Shown here one piece after another: positions 9,001-15,955 of a stretch of DNA of 22,948 nt. The stretch's first letter is position 1. Each line of letters opens with the position of its first letter. Below the pieces are notes generated by a model, which saw only the letters and a program-made list of their open reading frames with translations, was not told the DNA's origin and did no database searches. This DNA is from a virus: positions 1 through 22,948 of IMG/VR virus record IMGVR_UViG_3300020197_000176. One strand, given 5' to 3'. The position numbers were made by a program, and so were the translations under genes.

Positions 9001-9344
9001 CCATTTGTACCAAATATACCACTTGTACCGGAAGTACCGGTTACACCACTAGTGCCTGACGCGGGTGCTATAAAAACTTCTTTTGTGATATTATCTATGG
9101 CTAAAACATGAGTTAACGGAAATGGACCAGCGCCTGTACCTGACGGAAGATTAGTATATAGATTATTGGAAACATATATTTTTGAAGCAGTTATTTCGTT
9201 TAGGTTTTTTGAACCTGTTAAAAGGCCTTGTGCGTTTGTAATAATTAATAAATTGCTACCAGAAACCACCCTTTCTGTAAAATTATTTCCAGAGGAGTCA
9301 CGTTGAGTAAAAAGAGATGCAAATCTATCGATACTACTACCCAT
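6033..9344 (-). CDS. Giant collagen-like GTS-repeat tail fibre protein
   Basis: A 1103-residue protein in three parts. Residues 1-95 form a non-repetitive head that probably attaches to the virion. Residues 96-923 are almost pure Gly-X-Y triplets dominated by Gly-Thr-Ser, which should form a collagen-like triple helix well over 200 nm long if continuous; interruptions include SCFSS (four times), ARTSG, and T-x-SFTSG cassettes. Residues 924-1103 form a non-repetitive, strand-rich C-terminal domain that may trimerise and bind the receptor. The low content of Pro means stability would come from Thr and Ser rather than hydroxyproline. The ATG at 9344 is preceded by TATTTATT (9354-9361). The gene follows the gp15-like tail terminator and precedes a glycosyltransferase. 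A whisker, tail or head fibre are all possible; a fibre role in general is likely. Confidence 0.8.
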   Translation of the reverse strand: MGSSIDRFASLFTQRDSSGNNFTERVVSGSNLLIITNAQGLLTGSKNLNEITASKIYVSNNLYTNLPSGTGAGPFPLTHVLAIDNITKEVFIAPASGTSGVTGTSGTSGIFGTNGTSGISGTSGTSGTSGTSGTSGTNGTGGTSGTSGTSGTSGSSGSSGTSGTSGTSGKSGTSGTSGISCFSSGTSGTNGTSGLNGTSGSSGLSATNGTSGGSGTSGTTGTSGTSGTSGANGTSGTSGSSCFSSGTSGTNGTSGLNGTSGSSCFSSGTSGSSGSSGANGTNGTSGTGARTSGTTGTSGSSGQNGTNGTSGNSCFSSGISGTSGTSGFGGTNGSSGLVGTSGLSGSTSGTSGTGGTAGTSGVSQTSGTSGTSGTSGTSGTSGTGGTAGSSGLVGTSGLSGSSSGTSGTGGTAGTSGVSGTSGTSGSGAFTSGSSGTSGTSGNNGTSGTSDTSGTSGTSGTSGTSGTGGTAGSSGLVGTSGLSGSSSGTSGTGGTAGTSGVSGTSGTSTLSFTSGTSGSSGTSGASATGGTSTESFTSGTSGSSGSSGTSGTSGASATGGISTISFTSGSTGSSGTSGASATGGTSSLSFTSGTSGSSGSSGTSGTSGASATGGISTISFTSGSTGSSGTSGASATGGTSTESFTSGTSGSSGSSGTSGTSGASATGGTSTVSSTSGSTGSSGTSGAAATGGTSTVSSTSGSTGSSGTSGNNGTSGTGARTSGTSATTGSSGTSGDNGVSGTGARTSGTSATSGSNGTSGTSGAAATGGTSTVSSTSGSTGSSGTGGAAATGGTSTVSSTSGSTGSSGTSGNNGTSGTGARTSGTSATTGSSGTSGNNGVSGTGARTSGTSATSGSNGTSGTSGASATGGTSTVSSTSGSSGTSGTNGATATGGTSTANATSGSTGTTGTSGLAAPAGTSGISGGSFTNTDRVIYSTSSTTLKDSTFLFHDTANSHLGVNDTSTSTNPLTVKRGASPGSFSFGSNDIAFRNSNGESYLNNAPTEAYFYNQTLPISIYAAATRTFQVTNTNIGVGDVPDANGRLYVYGAGNTSNFLSIANCNGIATTSSSGRTLAGYIRIYIAASVSNGGSNAFTAGTKYIEVFS
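6576..9059 (-). repeat. Gly-X-Y coding repeat region
   Basis: About 2.5 kb of 9-nt-based repeats encoding Gly-Thr-Ser triplets. Above the triplet level there are higher-order periods: about 303 nt (6720-7325, two near-identical tandem copies), about 162 nt (7485 and 7647) and about 249 nt (7824 and 8073, with a third partial copy near 8255). Reverse-frame open stretches here are by-products of the repeat. Confidence 0.9.
6720..7325 (-). repeat. Two tandem near-identical 303-bp units in the fibre gene
   Basis: Position 6829 onward matches position 7132 onward with only scattered base differences, over about 300 nt. The unit length is 101 codons, so gain or loss of a copy keeps the reading frame. 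Confidence 0.75.
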
Positions 9345-9395
9345 ACATTATTAAATAAATATAAAATAGTTTGTTTAACACGGTAGTCTTATTAT

Positions 9396-10805
9396 TTAAT
9401 ATGACTGAAACAATGATGTAACTATTCTTCTCCATTGACCCGCGCTATAAATATAAAAATAATTACCATCATAGCTTATCCAACCATCTTGACCATAATC
9501 ATTTGATTGAACTGGTGTTTGTTGATAAAACTTATCTGGGAATCGTTGAAATACTCTAAATGCTGTATTTATAGGTCTACGAGAACTTGTTGTATATATT
9601 GGATTATTGCATTCATCATAGCCACTTATATAGGTACTGGTAGAAGGATCATAATCGAACACAGAAATAGCTCTTCTCATCCAACCGAGAGGGTATTGAT
9701 ATATATAGATATAATTTGAATCGTATGCGAGCCAACCATTTTCTCCATATTCGTTTGAACTTTTTGGCGGTGGGTGAAATGGAATCTTTGTGATAGAAAC
9801 AGATTTCTTTTCAGTTGGATATACATCCTTTATAATATTTTTATCTATAGGCTGTACACCCACTCCATCAACATAATCAAAATCTTGTTGTTTATCTTTA
9901 ATAGCTGTTGTATCTTCGAAACCATATTGTTTTGCATTATTCTTAATATTATCCATCTGTTCAGCATCTACCGCAGCCTCCATCAACTTAATCTTTCTGA
10001 TGGTAAACATCTTTTGGGTAGTATTCTTGATACCTTCTAGGCCAGGTATAAACGATGGATTCAACAAATAACCATTTACGGTTAAATTGAATGTGGTTTT
10101 AACATTTCTATCATTGGTATCATCCAACTCAATATCGGTGGTAAAGTTATCAGCTTTTACCAAAAACTTAAATCTTTCTTTATCACCCCAATAATCATTG
10201 CAAGCGTAACTTATTTCTTCTAAAAGTTTGTTATTTTGATCAACATAATCGGTCCAAATTACGCATTCATATGTAACTATGACTTGTTTAGGCAATGTTA
10301 CGGTGAATATTTGTTTGGTTGGTCTAGAATTAAACAATATGTTGCTGTTTAAGATGTTGAATCTGTCATACTTATTTTTTTCTGAATAAGGTACAATAGC
10401 TTGATATGCCAAATAACGATTAAACGTAGCACGATCCTTATTATCCGCAACTTCTGAGCGTCTCATCATAAATGCAGGCAATAGTATTTTACCTTGATTA
10501 TCTCTAATATACCCATCTTTTTTCATAGCGGCCCATCTTTCTGGACTACCATATATGATAGGTACTTTAACCAATTCACCATTATCCATCACTTGTAGAT
10601 TGATCTTATTATTGATAAAACCCATAATGGTACTATCAATGTCCATCAAATCTATCGTGAGATTTTTTACTTCATCTGTATCACGACGTATAGCAAATTG
10701 GCGCTTATATGTGATATCTTTGTCAGATTGTGCCATTGGATCTTGCACCATGTTTGGTACAGGATTTACTTGATTATTAGATATTGAACTTACTTGCCAT
10801 GGCAT
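9396..10805 (-). CDS. T4 gp15-like tail terminator with C-terminal duplicated Tyr/Trp module
   Basis: A 469-residue protein. The first 260 residues fit the T4 gp15 type (tail completion and sheath stabiliser): VPIIYGSPERWAAM near residue 80, then LLPAFMMRR, a PYSEKNKYDRFN linker, VTLPKQVIVTYECVIWTDY and a C-terminal strand with TTFNLTVNGYLL. The protein would cap the finished tail tube and sheath and join them to the neck. T4 gp15 has 272 residues, so about 200 are extra. The extension ends in two copies of a short module (about 350-383 and 434-469): SN-E/D-YG-GW-x-x-YDxNYxYIY-GxWxR-A/I-SLF. I recognise this module from phage fibre proteins, where it is thought to be structural. It follows the gp13- and gp14-like genes as gp15 does in T4. 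Confidence 0.65.
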   Translation of the reverse strand: MPWQVSSISNNQVNPVPNMVQDPMAQSDKDITYKRQFAIRRDTDEVKNLTIDLMDIDSTIMGFINNKINLQVMDNGELVKVPIIYGSPERWAAMKKDGYIRDNQGKILLPAFMMRRSEVADNKDRATFNRYLAYQAIVPYSEKNKYDRFNILNSNILFNSRPTKQIFTVTLPKQVIVTYECVIWTDYVDQNNKLLEEISYACNDYWGDKERFKFLVKADNFTTDIELDDTNDRNVKTTFNLTVNGYLLNPSFIPGLEGIKNTTQKMFTIRKIKLMEAAVDAEQMDNIKNNAKQYGFEDTTAIKDKQQDFDYVDGVGVQPIDKNIIKDVYPTEKKSVSITKIPFHPPPKSSNEYGENGWLAYDSNYIYIYQYPLGWMRRAISVFDYDPSTSTYISGYDECNNPIYTTSSRRPINTAFRVFQRFPDKFYQQTPVQSNDYGQDGWISYDGNYFYIYSAGQWRRIVTSLFQSY

Positions 10806-10807
10806 AA

Positions 10808-11380
10808 TTAATTTTGTCTTTGTATGATATTTAGTTTACTTAATCTCGTATAGTGAGTATTGACTATTAAACTCCAAGACTTATCTGGGTGACCTCCAAG
10901 GAATTGTTCTTGTACAACATTATCCATTTCATAAAATCTTTCGTTATACAAAACAACATCTCCAATTTCTGGAAAAAAGTTTGTAATAATACAATCACGT
11001 TCTCTGAACTTAAAAATTGTGTTTTGGTTTCTGTCAGGACCAAATTTTGATGCATTTTCACCAGTTATATCTTCACGTTCGGCTAAACATGAAAGATTAA
11101 TTGCCGGATAAAACATTTTACCTTGTGAAGAAACTGATTCACCATACATGTTTACGGTAGTTTCGTTAATAGCAATCTTAAACACTTGTACAACTATTTC
11201 AGCGATATCACCAAAAAATTCTGCGTTAACAGAACTTAATAAGTTCATATCTCTTTTTGAATAAAATCTACCTGGCAAATAATTTGGATTATAAATCCCA
11301 ACATCTTTTCTTCCTTGTGTCCAATATTCTTTAAACGCAGGATTTTGCTGTGGATATTGTGGTGAATTTGGGATAGCCAT
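10808..11380 (-). CDS. T4 gp14-like neck protein
   Basis: A 190-residue protein. The N-terminal segment QGRKDVGIYNPNYLPGRFY is followed by helical and strand regions and a C-terminal half with PEIGDVVLYNERFYEMDNVV and WSLIVNTHYTRLSKLNI, the type of ending seen in T4 gp14 neck proteins. In T4, gp13 and gp14 form the neck that closes the filled head and receives the tail. Position supports this: it lies 3 nt after the gp13-like gene and 2 nt before the gp15-like gene. It is shorter than T4 gp14 (256 residues). The match is by pattern and gene order; another head-tail connector protein is the main alternative. Confidence 0.5.
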   Translation of the reverse strand: MAIPNSPQYPQQNPAFKEYWTQGRKDVGIYNPNYLPGRFYSKRDMNLLSSVNAEFFGDIAEIVVQVFKIAINETTVNMYGESVSSQGKMFYPAINLSCLAEREDITGENASKFGPDRNQNTIFKFRERDCIITNFFPEIGDVVLYNERFYEMDNVVQEQFLGGHPDKSWSLIVNTHYTRLSKLNIIQRQN

Positions 11381-11383
11381 AAA

Positions 11384-12601
11384 TTATCCAATATAAATGT
11401 GTAATGGAACTTTAGATAGCATTTTGTTCATAGACTCAGATTCTTTATCCTTGTTTTCTAATTGGTTGACACGTAAACTTTTCTCCAACATTTCTCGTAA
11501 TTTCTCGATAAGATTGCTTGTTTCCTCCTTAGCCTCAGCACGTAATTCAGCACCATCTAAGGTAACTTCGCCACCTGGAATTGGAACCGTGCTATACTTT
11601 TGAAGTATACGACCAAGTGTTTCTTTACAAAGTGCTAAGAAATACTTTTTAATCCATTGTTTTCCTGACTGATTAATTTTACAATATGTACAATATTCGT
11701 AAGGGATATCACTCGGATCACTAACATATTCGTATCTTGAACCACTAAAAAAATTGGTAATATTTTTATCATTTTCTAGATAATAATCAATCCAAATTTT
11801 TACATCATTCATTGGTATTGGGAATATTCTGAGTTTATTATTACCAACTATTTCAAAACTATATTGACTCTTACGTACCATATCATTGAATTCAATAGCT
11901 TGAATACGTTCTAAGTCTTCAAATATCGGAGTCATCAAGAATTGAGTTGCCGGACTATAAGCACTAAAACCAAGTTCTGATAATATGTTACTATAACTCA
12001 TACCAGTCATGCTGAATGGATCGTATATACGAGCAACAGCCGGTGTTCTAAAATGAAATACTCTACGAACTTCAATTCTTGATCCGGTCAAGTGTTCTAT
12101 ATCTTCACCAATCAATTTGTTTAAATCGTATAATTGTTCACTACCACTTATACTTGCAGATACGTTTATATAATTTCTCTTTAGTGGTGTTTCACCATTC
12201 ACTAGAGCTTCACTACCATATTGTTTACTAAGTTGTACAACAAATGGCAAACCAGTGCTTTTTACGCCCAGTCCAGTTAAATTTGGATATTGATCTTGTG
12301 GTAAACCAGTTAAATCTGCCATGTTGTTAACAATATTAAACTCGTTAACTACACGATTATATTCAAGAACGGATTCTTCAAAACAAGCATAGAAATTTTC
12401 ATCTATCATTTCTATATCAACAATTGGATACCCAAGACGTTTCGCAGCCCACATTGCACTGCTACTACAATCATTTTCAAACGTGGTCTCACCACTATTA
12501 CAGATCTCGTCCAAATAATAACCAAAAGGAACGTTGCTAGACGTTACAGCACTACCACTGCCGGGCCATCTTATCCTATCTTGATCTAAATTAGCACTCA
12601 T
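11384..12601 (-). CDS. T4 gp13-like neck protein
   Basis: A 405-residue protein. After a variable N terminus comes AMWAAKRLGYPIVDIEMIDENFYACFEESVLEYNRVV in pieces (about residues 49-85), similar to the conserved N-terminal region of gp13 in T4-like phages, which has a Gly-Pro/Tyr-Pro turn followed by an acidic helix. Later FEIVGNNKLRIFPIPMNDVKIWIDYY (about 248-275) matches the strand region near the gp13 C terminus. A charged helical tail follows (about 330-395). T4 gp13 has 309 residues, so this one is longer at both ends. The gene leads the gp13-gp14-gp15-like trio. TATTTATA at 12606-12613 lies 4 nt before the ATG, so this may be the first gene of the neck transcript. Confidence 0.6.
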   Translation of the reverse strand: MSANLDQDRIRWPGSGSAVTSSNVPFGYYLDEICNSGETTFENDCSSSAMWAAKRLGYPIVDIEMIDENFYACFEESVLEYNRVVNEFNIVNNMADLTGLPQDQYPNLTGLGVKSTGLPFVVQLSKQYGSEALVNGETPLKRNYINVSASISGSEQLYDLNKLIGEDIEHLTGSRIEVRRVFHFRTPAVARIYDPFSMTGMSYSNILSELGFSAYSPATQFLMTPIFEDLERIQAIEFNDMVRKSQYSFEIVGNNKLRIFPIPMNDVKIWIDYYLENDKNITNFFSGSRYEYVSDPSDIPYEYCTYCKINQSGKQWIKKYFLALCKETLGRILQKYSTVPIPGGEVTLDGAELRAEAKEETSNLIEKLREMLEKSLRVNQLENKDKESESMNKMLSKVPLHIYIG

Positions 12602-12658
12602 TTATTATAAATATCGAATGAATGGTAATTTCACTATTTTAATGGTATATATGTAATT

Positions 12659-12796
12659 TTATATAAAAGAATCCGCAATTATCTTATATACAGATGGTTT
12701 TGGTTTTGATTGTAGTTTTTCTTTAAGAAGCAACGCATCTTTCTTTTTCTTGGTGTCCAACACCTTTTTTAGAATATTTTTTACCTTTTTGTTCAT
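12659..12796 (-). CDS. 45-residue Lys-rich protein
   Basis: A 45-codon gene too short for usual gene callers. It starts with an ATG that overlaps the stop of the cupin gene as ATGA (12793-12796), the same arrangement used by the two gene junctions upstream, which is good evidence for real coupled translation. The peptide is very basic, with about a third Lys in the first 30 residues (MNKKVKNILKKVLDTKKKKD), an amphipathic helix and no Cys. It may bind nucleic acid or a membrane; the function is not known. Confidence 0.55.
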   Translation of the reverse strand: MNKKVKNILKKVLDTKKKKDALLLKEKLQSKPKPSVYKIIADSFI

Positions 12797-13062
12797 ATAA
12801 ATTTGATTATTTTAACAACAAGATTTCCTGTTCCTTTGATAACCCTATGATATGTTTCTTTTGGTATAAAAATTTTTTTATCAAAAGAAACTGGTAGCGA
12901 ATTATCTAATTGTATTTGCCAATTACCTTCATTTTTTACCACTTCTATCAGCCTATCTTCTTTATCCAAATGCCATTCTAATTGATGAATATCTACATTT
13001 GAATTGAATTCACGAATATATTCATTATTTCCTAAATTTGTTTCGTTATATGGTAAACTCAT
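12793..13062 (-). CDS. Small cupin-like protein
   Basis: An 89-residue protein with the pattern of the small cupin-like proteins of T4-like marine phages: LEWHLDKEDRLIEVV (H31, D33, D36, R37), NWQIQLDNSLP (48-57), then IFIPKETYHRVIKGTGNLVVKI (64-85) with H72. The His/Asp set could hold a metal in a single beta-barrel. The substrate is not known, and a structural, non-catalytic role is possible. It is coupled on both sides by ATGA overlaps, to the HAD-metallopeptidase gene upstream and to the 45-residue gene downstream, so these belong to one message. Confidence 0.6.
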   Translation of the reverse strand: MSLPYNETNLGNNEYIREFNSNVDIHQLEWHLDKEDRLIEVVKNEGNWQIQLDNSLPVSFDKKIFIPKETYHRVIKGTGNLVVKIIKFI

Positions 13063-14075
13063 ATTTTAATGATCTTACTAGCAGACCCTTTTTCTCTCAT
13101 ATATCTATTGAATTCAACAAATAAATCTTCCGCATTCATTCTGGCATCTACTTCCCAAGGTAGAGTTTTTTCTTTTTCTTCATCGTCATATTTAGGATAT
13201 TCTTTACCATCCCAACTATTATCTACAATGTTGTATCTACCATCTTCAACTTGTTTGATGTGCCAGCATTCGTGTGCTAATGTTTTAATTTGATTATCGC
13301 TACTATGAGGACTGTTTGTTCTCATAATAATCTTATAGCTGTCTACTTTATATGGTTTACTCTTACCTTTAACATCTACCTTACCCTGAACTTTTCCATC
13401 TAAATTACCAAACTCTAATTTGATTTTACCGGTGGGTAGATTTAATCTTTTAGCAAAAAATTTATACGCAGTTTTAAGTCTTTCTTTATCAACGATATTT
13501 TTTAGTATTTCATTTAAATTAGTACCAAATTTAGGTAAATTATCAACCTCATGTTTTAAAGGTGTAGACAAATCAACCAATTTATACTTGATTGGCAAAT
13601 TCTTAATTGAATTGAAAACTGTATTAACATTCTTTGGACTATCATCGATAAAAAATATATCATTAAATCCTTCGTTATTAATTTTATCAACAATCCAATC
13701 CGCTTTAGCCTGCGGATTACCAGTTCCAAGAGTTATAACCGGCAAATCAATTTTAAATATCTTATTGATAATATTCTTGATGTGCTTATTAGCTTCATCT
13801 CCTCTAGCCGTCAGTATGACAGTCAACCTATCTTTAACGCCTGCATTTACAATTTTATAAAATCGTTTAGCAACTGGCTTAATGATTTGAGGATTAATAA
13901 TTGTTTCAAATTGACTGAAATCAAACTCATCTCCTGGTTTTGGTTCATAGACTGCATATTCAGCAGGTGTAAGATATGAAAACTTACCAGGCCCTTGCTT
14001 TAATAATACCTTTGCGGTTGTATGAAAAAGTGTATCGTCAAAATCAAACACCCTTAATTTTTTGGTTTGAATCAT
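13059..14075 (-). CDS. Fusion of HAD phosphatase and HExxH metallopeptidase-like domain
   Basis: A 338-residue two-domain protein. The N-terminal HAD domain has motif I VFDFDDTLFHT (D11, D13), motif II VILTARGD, a conserved Lys region and motif IV IFFIDDSPKNV. The C-terminal part (about 195-338) holds LAHECWHIKQ with HECWH at 268-272, a zinc HExxH site, and PWEVDAR with Glu308 as a likely third ligand, a gluzincin-like arrangement. A small SprT-like or peptidase domain is the simplest reading. HAD and peptidase activities in one chain are unusual. The gene is coupled by ATGA overlaps to the KOW-like gene upstream and the cupin downstream. Whether it acts in infected cells or in the virion cannot be said. 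Confidence 0.7.
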   Translation of the reverse strand: MIQTKKLRVFDFDDTLFHTTAKVLLKQGPGKFSYLTPAEYAVYEPKPGDEFDFSQFETIINPQIIKPVAKRFYKIVNAGVKDRLTVILTARGDEANKHIKNIINKIFKIDLPVITLGTGNPQAKADWIVDKINNEGFNDIFFIDDSPKNVNTVFNSIKNLPIKYKLVDLSTPLKHEVDNLPKFGTNLNEILKNIVDKERLKTAYKFFAKRLNLPTGKIKLEFGNLDGKVQGKVDVKGKSKPYKVDSYKIIMRTNSPHSSDNQIKTLAHECWHIKQVEDGRYNIVDNSWDGKEYPKYDDEEKEKTLPWEVDARMNAEDLFVEFNRYMREKGSASKIIKI

Positions 14076-15352
14076 AGTAAAGCCTTAATAATTTTTTTGT
14101 AAATTGATTCTTTCTTAACTAATTGATCCAATGGCACACCTCTATATTTTTGTCTTATTTGCGCAATAGGCATACCATATTGTTTTTCAGCCTGTGCTGC
14201 TAAACTATATCTATCAAGCTTTTCTTTTTCTTTAGCATGTAGTTTACGTGATACACTAGCCGCAACAACACTTTTTACATTGTCGGTATAATACTTTTCA
14301 CCCGAATTCAATAAATCATTTAGTATCTTAATTTCAATTTCTAAACTATCCACTTCACGTTCCAAATTGGCTTTTTCAGCAGTTGTAAACTTTGCTCCTG
14401 TTGTATGTAATTTGCCTCTCTTTTCAACAAACTCTTGGGTCTTATCATCAATTACTTTTTCTAATGATATACCAGCTGGTTTATTATCAGGTTCCAAAAA
14501 TGCATAGGAAATAGTTTTTTCAGAATCTATTGGTGCCATTGTTGGCATATCTGTATCAGTTATTACTATAGTAACATTATTACCATCAATGAATAATACA
14601 TCACCGAAAATTTTCATGCCTTTTAATTTTACTTTGTCTCCAATCGTAAAATACTTTGTAGCTTCATTATCATCAGATTGTGATTTAGGTGTTGTAGGTG
14701 TCGTTGGTTCTTTCTTGGGTTCATCAATACCATACAATTCATTGTAGGTATAGATTTTGCTGCCTGGTTCATATAATACTTCTTTTACATTATAACCATT
14801 GAATTCTATGGCATATTCATATTCTTTCTTAAACGGCATCAATTTAGACAAATTAGATGTCCAAAATGATACAATAATAGCTTTACCTCTTGGAATAGCT
14901 GATTCAATTTTTATATCTAAATTTGTAGTTGTTGTTTCTTCAGAATCATCATCTACTTCGAATATCCTACCCTTTAGTAGTGGATCGGCATAAGGACCAA
15001 ATCTACCAAGACCTTTTAATAAATTTTCTAGTTGTAAATGACCACCGCCATTATTTCCGCTCTTTAATTGTCTTAATGCTTTTTGTGCCCAATAATCAAG
15101 TTGATCACGATCAGATGTATATTGTATATCAGGAGCTTTATCCAATTCATCAATCTCTTTTAGTACATCCGGATCATCACAAAGAAATACTTTTTTAATA
15201 ACGCTATATCCAAATACCAAATTCTTATTTGCTTTTTCATCTTTATAAACAAGAAAAGCACATTTATTAGCTGGAGTAGAGTAATTATAAGTCTTTTTCT
15301 TAAAATATACGGTATCTGGATTTTCAATCAAAAGTCGGTTTAAACTAATCAT
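14072..15352 (-). CDS. KOW-like domain protein with capsid-targeting-like N terminus
   Basis: A 426-residue protein without a firm family assignment. It starts MISLNRLLIEN, ending in L-I-E at residue 10, like the T4 internal-protein targeting peptide. A middle segment, FTIGDKVKLKGMKIFGDVLFI (about 236-256), fits a KOW/SH3-like strand pair; just before it there is a Pro/Thr-rich linker. Residues about 315-350 form a charged coiled coil, and the end (QLVKKESIYKKIIKALL) is basic and amphipathic. TATTTATA at 15358-15365 lies 5 nt before the ATG, and it is probably the first gene of the leftward message that includes the HAD-metallopeptidase and cupin. It may be a virion protein injected with the DNA, but this is inferred only from the N terminus. 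Confidence 0.55.
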   Translation of the reverse strand: MISLNRLLIENPDTVYFKKKTYNYSTPANKCAFLVYKDEKANKNLVFGYSVIKKVFLCDDPDVLKEIDELDKAPDIQYTSDRDQLDYWAQKALRQLKSGNNGGGHLQLENLLKGLGRFGPYADPLLKGRIFEVDDDSEETTTTNLDIKIESAIPRGKAIIVSFWTSNLSKLMPFKKEYEYAIEFNGYNVKEVLYEPGSKIYTYNELYGIDEPKKEPTTPTTPKSQSDDNEATKYFTIGDKVKLKGMKIFGDVLFIDGNNVTIVITDTDMPTMAPIDSEKTISYAFLEPDNKPAGISLEKVIDDKTQEFVEKRGKLHTTGAKFTTAEKANLEREVDSLEIEIKILNDLLNSGEKYYTDNVKSVVAASVSRKLHAKEKEKLDRYSLAAQAEKQYGMPIAQIRQKYRGVPLDQLVKKESIYKKIIKALL

Positions 15353-15357
15353 ATAGT

Positions 15358-15397
15358 TATAAATATTATTTGTAGGATATATCGTTTGATATTTATA
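15358..15397. promoter_or_regulatory. Divergent start region with inverted TATTTATA octamers
   Basis: The 51-nt gap between the leftward KOW-like gene and the rightward hydroxylase gene holds one octamer for each: TATAAATA at 15358-15365 (TATTTATA for the minus gene, 5 nt from its ATG) and TATTTATA at 15390-15397 (6 nt from the plus ATG). Read the other way, each octamer is a perfect T4-type late-promoter box about 38 nt from the opposite gene. Confidence 0.6.
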
Positions 15398-15403
15398 TGA
15401 AGA

Positions 15404-15955
15404 ATGATATTAATGACATTTTTAACCATATTGCTACTAATTCTCTGGTGTAGTATATTTGAGTGGCTATTACATAAATATTTGATGCATAAGTCACTTT
15501 TCAAGTTTGAATACGCGTATAAAGCTCACACCAAGGTACATCATAATATTTATAAGTACGACGAAACTTATCACGCTCAAAATGGAGATGATGGTAAAAA
15601 GATTCCTATGGCTTGGTGGAATGGCGTGGTAATCTCATTACTAGCTGCATTACCTATGTTTATATTTGGATATAAAATATTCTTGTTAACATTTGTTGTG
15701 TCTATGTGTTATTACGGAATGTATGAATTTATACACTGGTGTATGCATTTTCCAAAAAGTAGAAATGTAGAATATAGATTATGGTTTAAGAAACTAAACG
15801 GACACCATTTATTACATCATAGATATATGCATAAAAACTATAATGTGGTACTGCCATTTGCTGATTGGTTATTTGGTACTTTATTAATAAAAAGTCCAAT
15901 TAAATTTGGTCAATGTAAACCATCTTATTGTGTACCAAATGTTCAGCCAGAATAA
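15404..15955 (+). CDS. Fatty acid hydroxylase / sterol desaturase-like membrane enzyme
   Basis: A 183-residue protein with the eight-histidine layout of the membrane di-iron hydroxylase superfamily: HKYLMH (H24, H29), HTKVHH (H42, H46, H47), HWCMH (H111, H115) and HHLLHHRYMH (H134-H143). Hydrophobic spans lie at about residues 2-20, 74-105 and 147-160. It would hydroxylate or desaturate a lipid or carotenoid in the membrane using oxygen and two irons. It is the only plus-strand gene inside a minus-strand block of more than 20 kb. Its 3' end overlaps the kinase gene, read in the opposite direction, by 13 nt, and no terminator is seen between them. The inverted position suggests late gain as a metabolic cargo gene. 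Substrate and direct benefit are not known. Confidence 0.75.
   Translation: MILMTFLTILLLILWCSIFEWLLHKYLMHKSLFKFEYAYKAHTKVHHNIYKYDETYHAQNGDDGKKIPMAWWNGVVISLLAALPMFIFGYKIFLLTFVVSMCYYGMYEFIHWCMHFPKSRNVEYRLWFKKLNGHHLLHHRYMHKNYNVVLPFADWLFGTLLIKSPIKFGQCKPSYCVPNVQPE

Noticed and set aside
6576-9059. Regular short repeats that could suggest a CRISPR array
   Set aside because: The repeats have a 9-nt base period, no unique spacers, and are in frame within one large gene.
9446-9453. TATAAATA inside the gp15-like gene
   Set aside because: It falls in the coding sequence for the YFYIYSAG segment, explained by Tyr and Ile codons; no start codon is suitably placed.
13420-13860. Plus-strand open frame of 146 codons opposite the HAD-metallopeptidase gene
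   Set aside because: It is wholly antisense to a gene with clear catalytic motifs and has no recognisable features.
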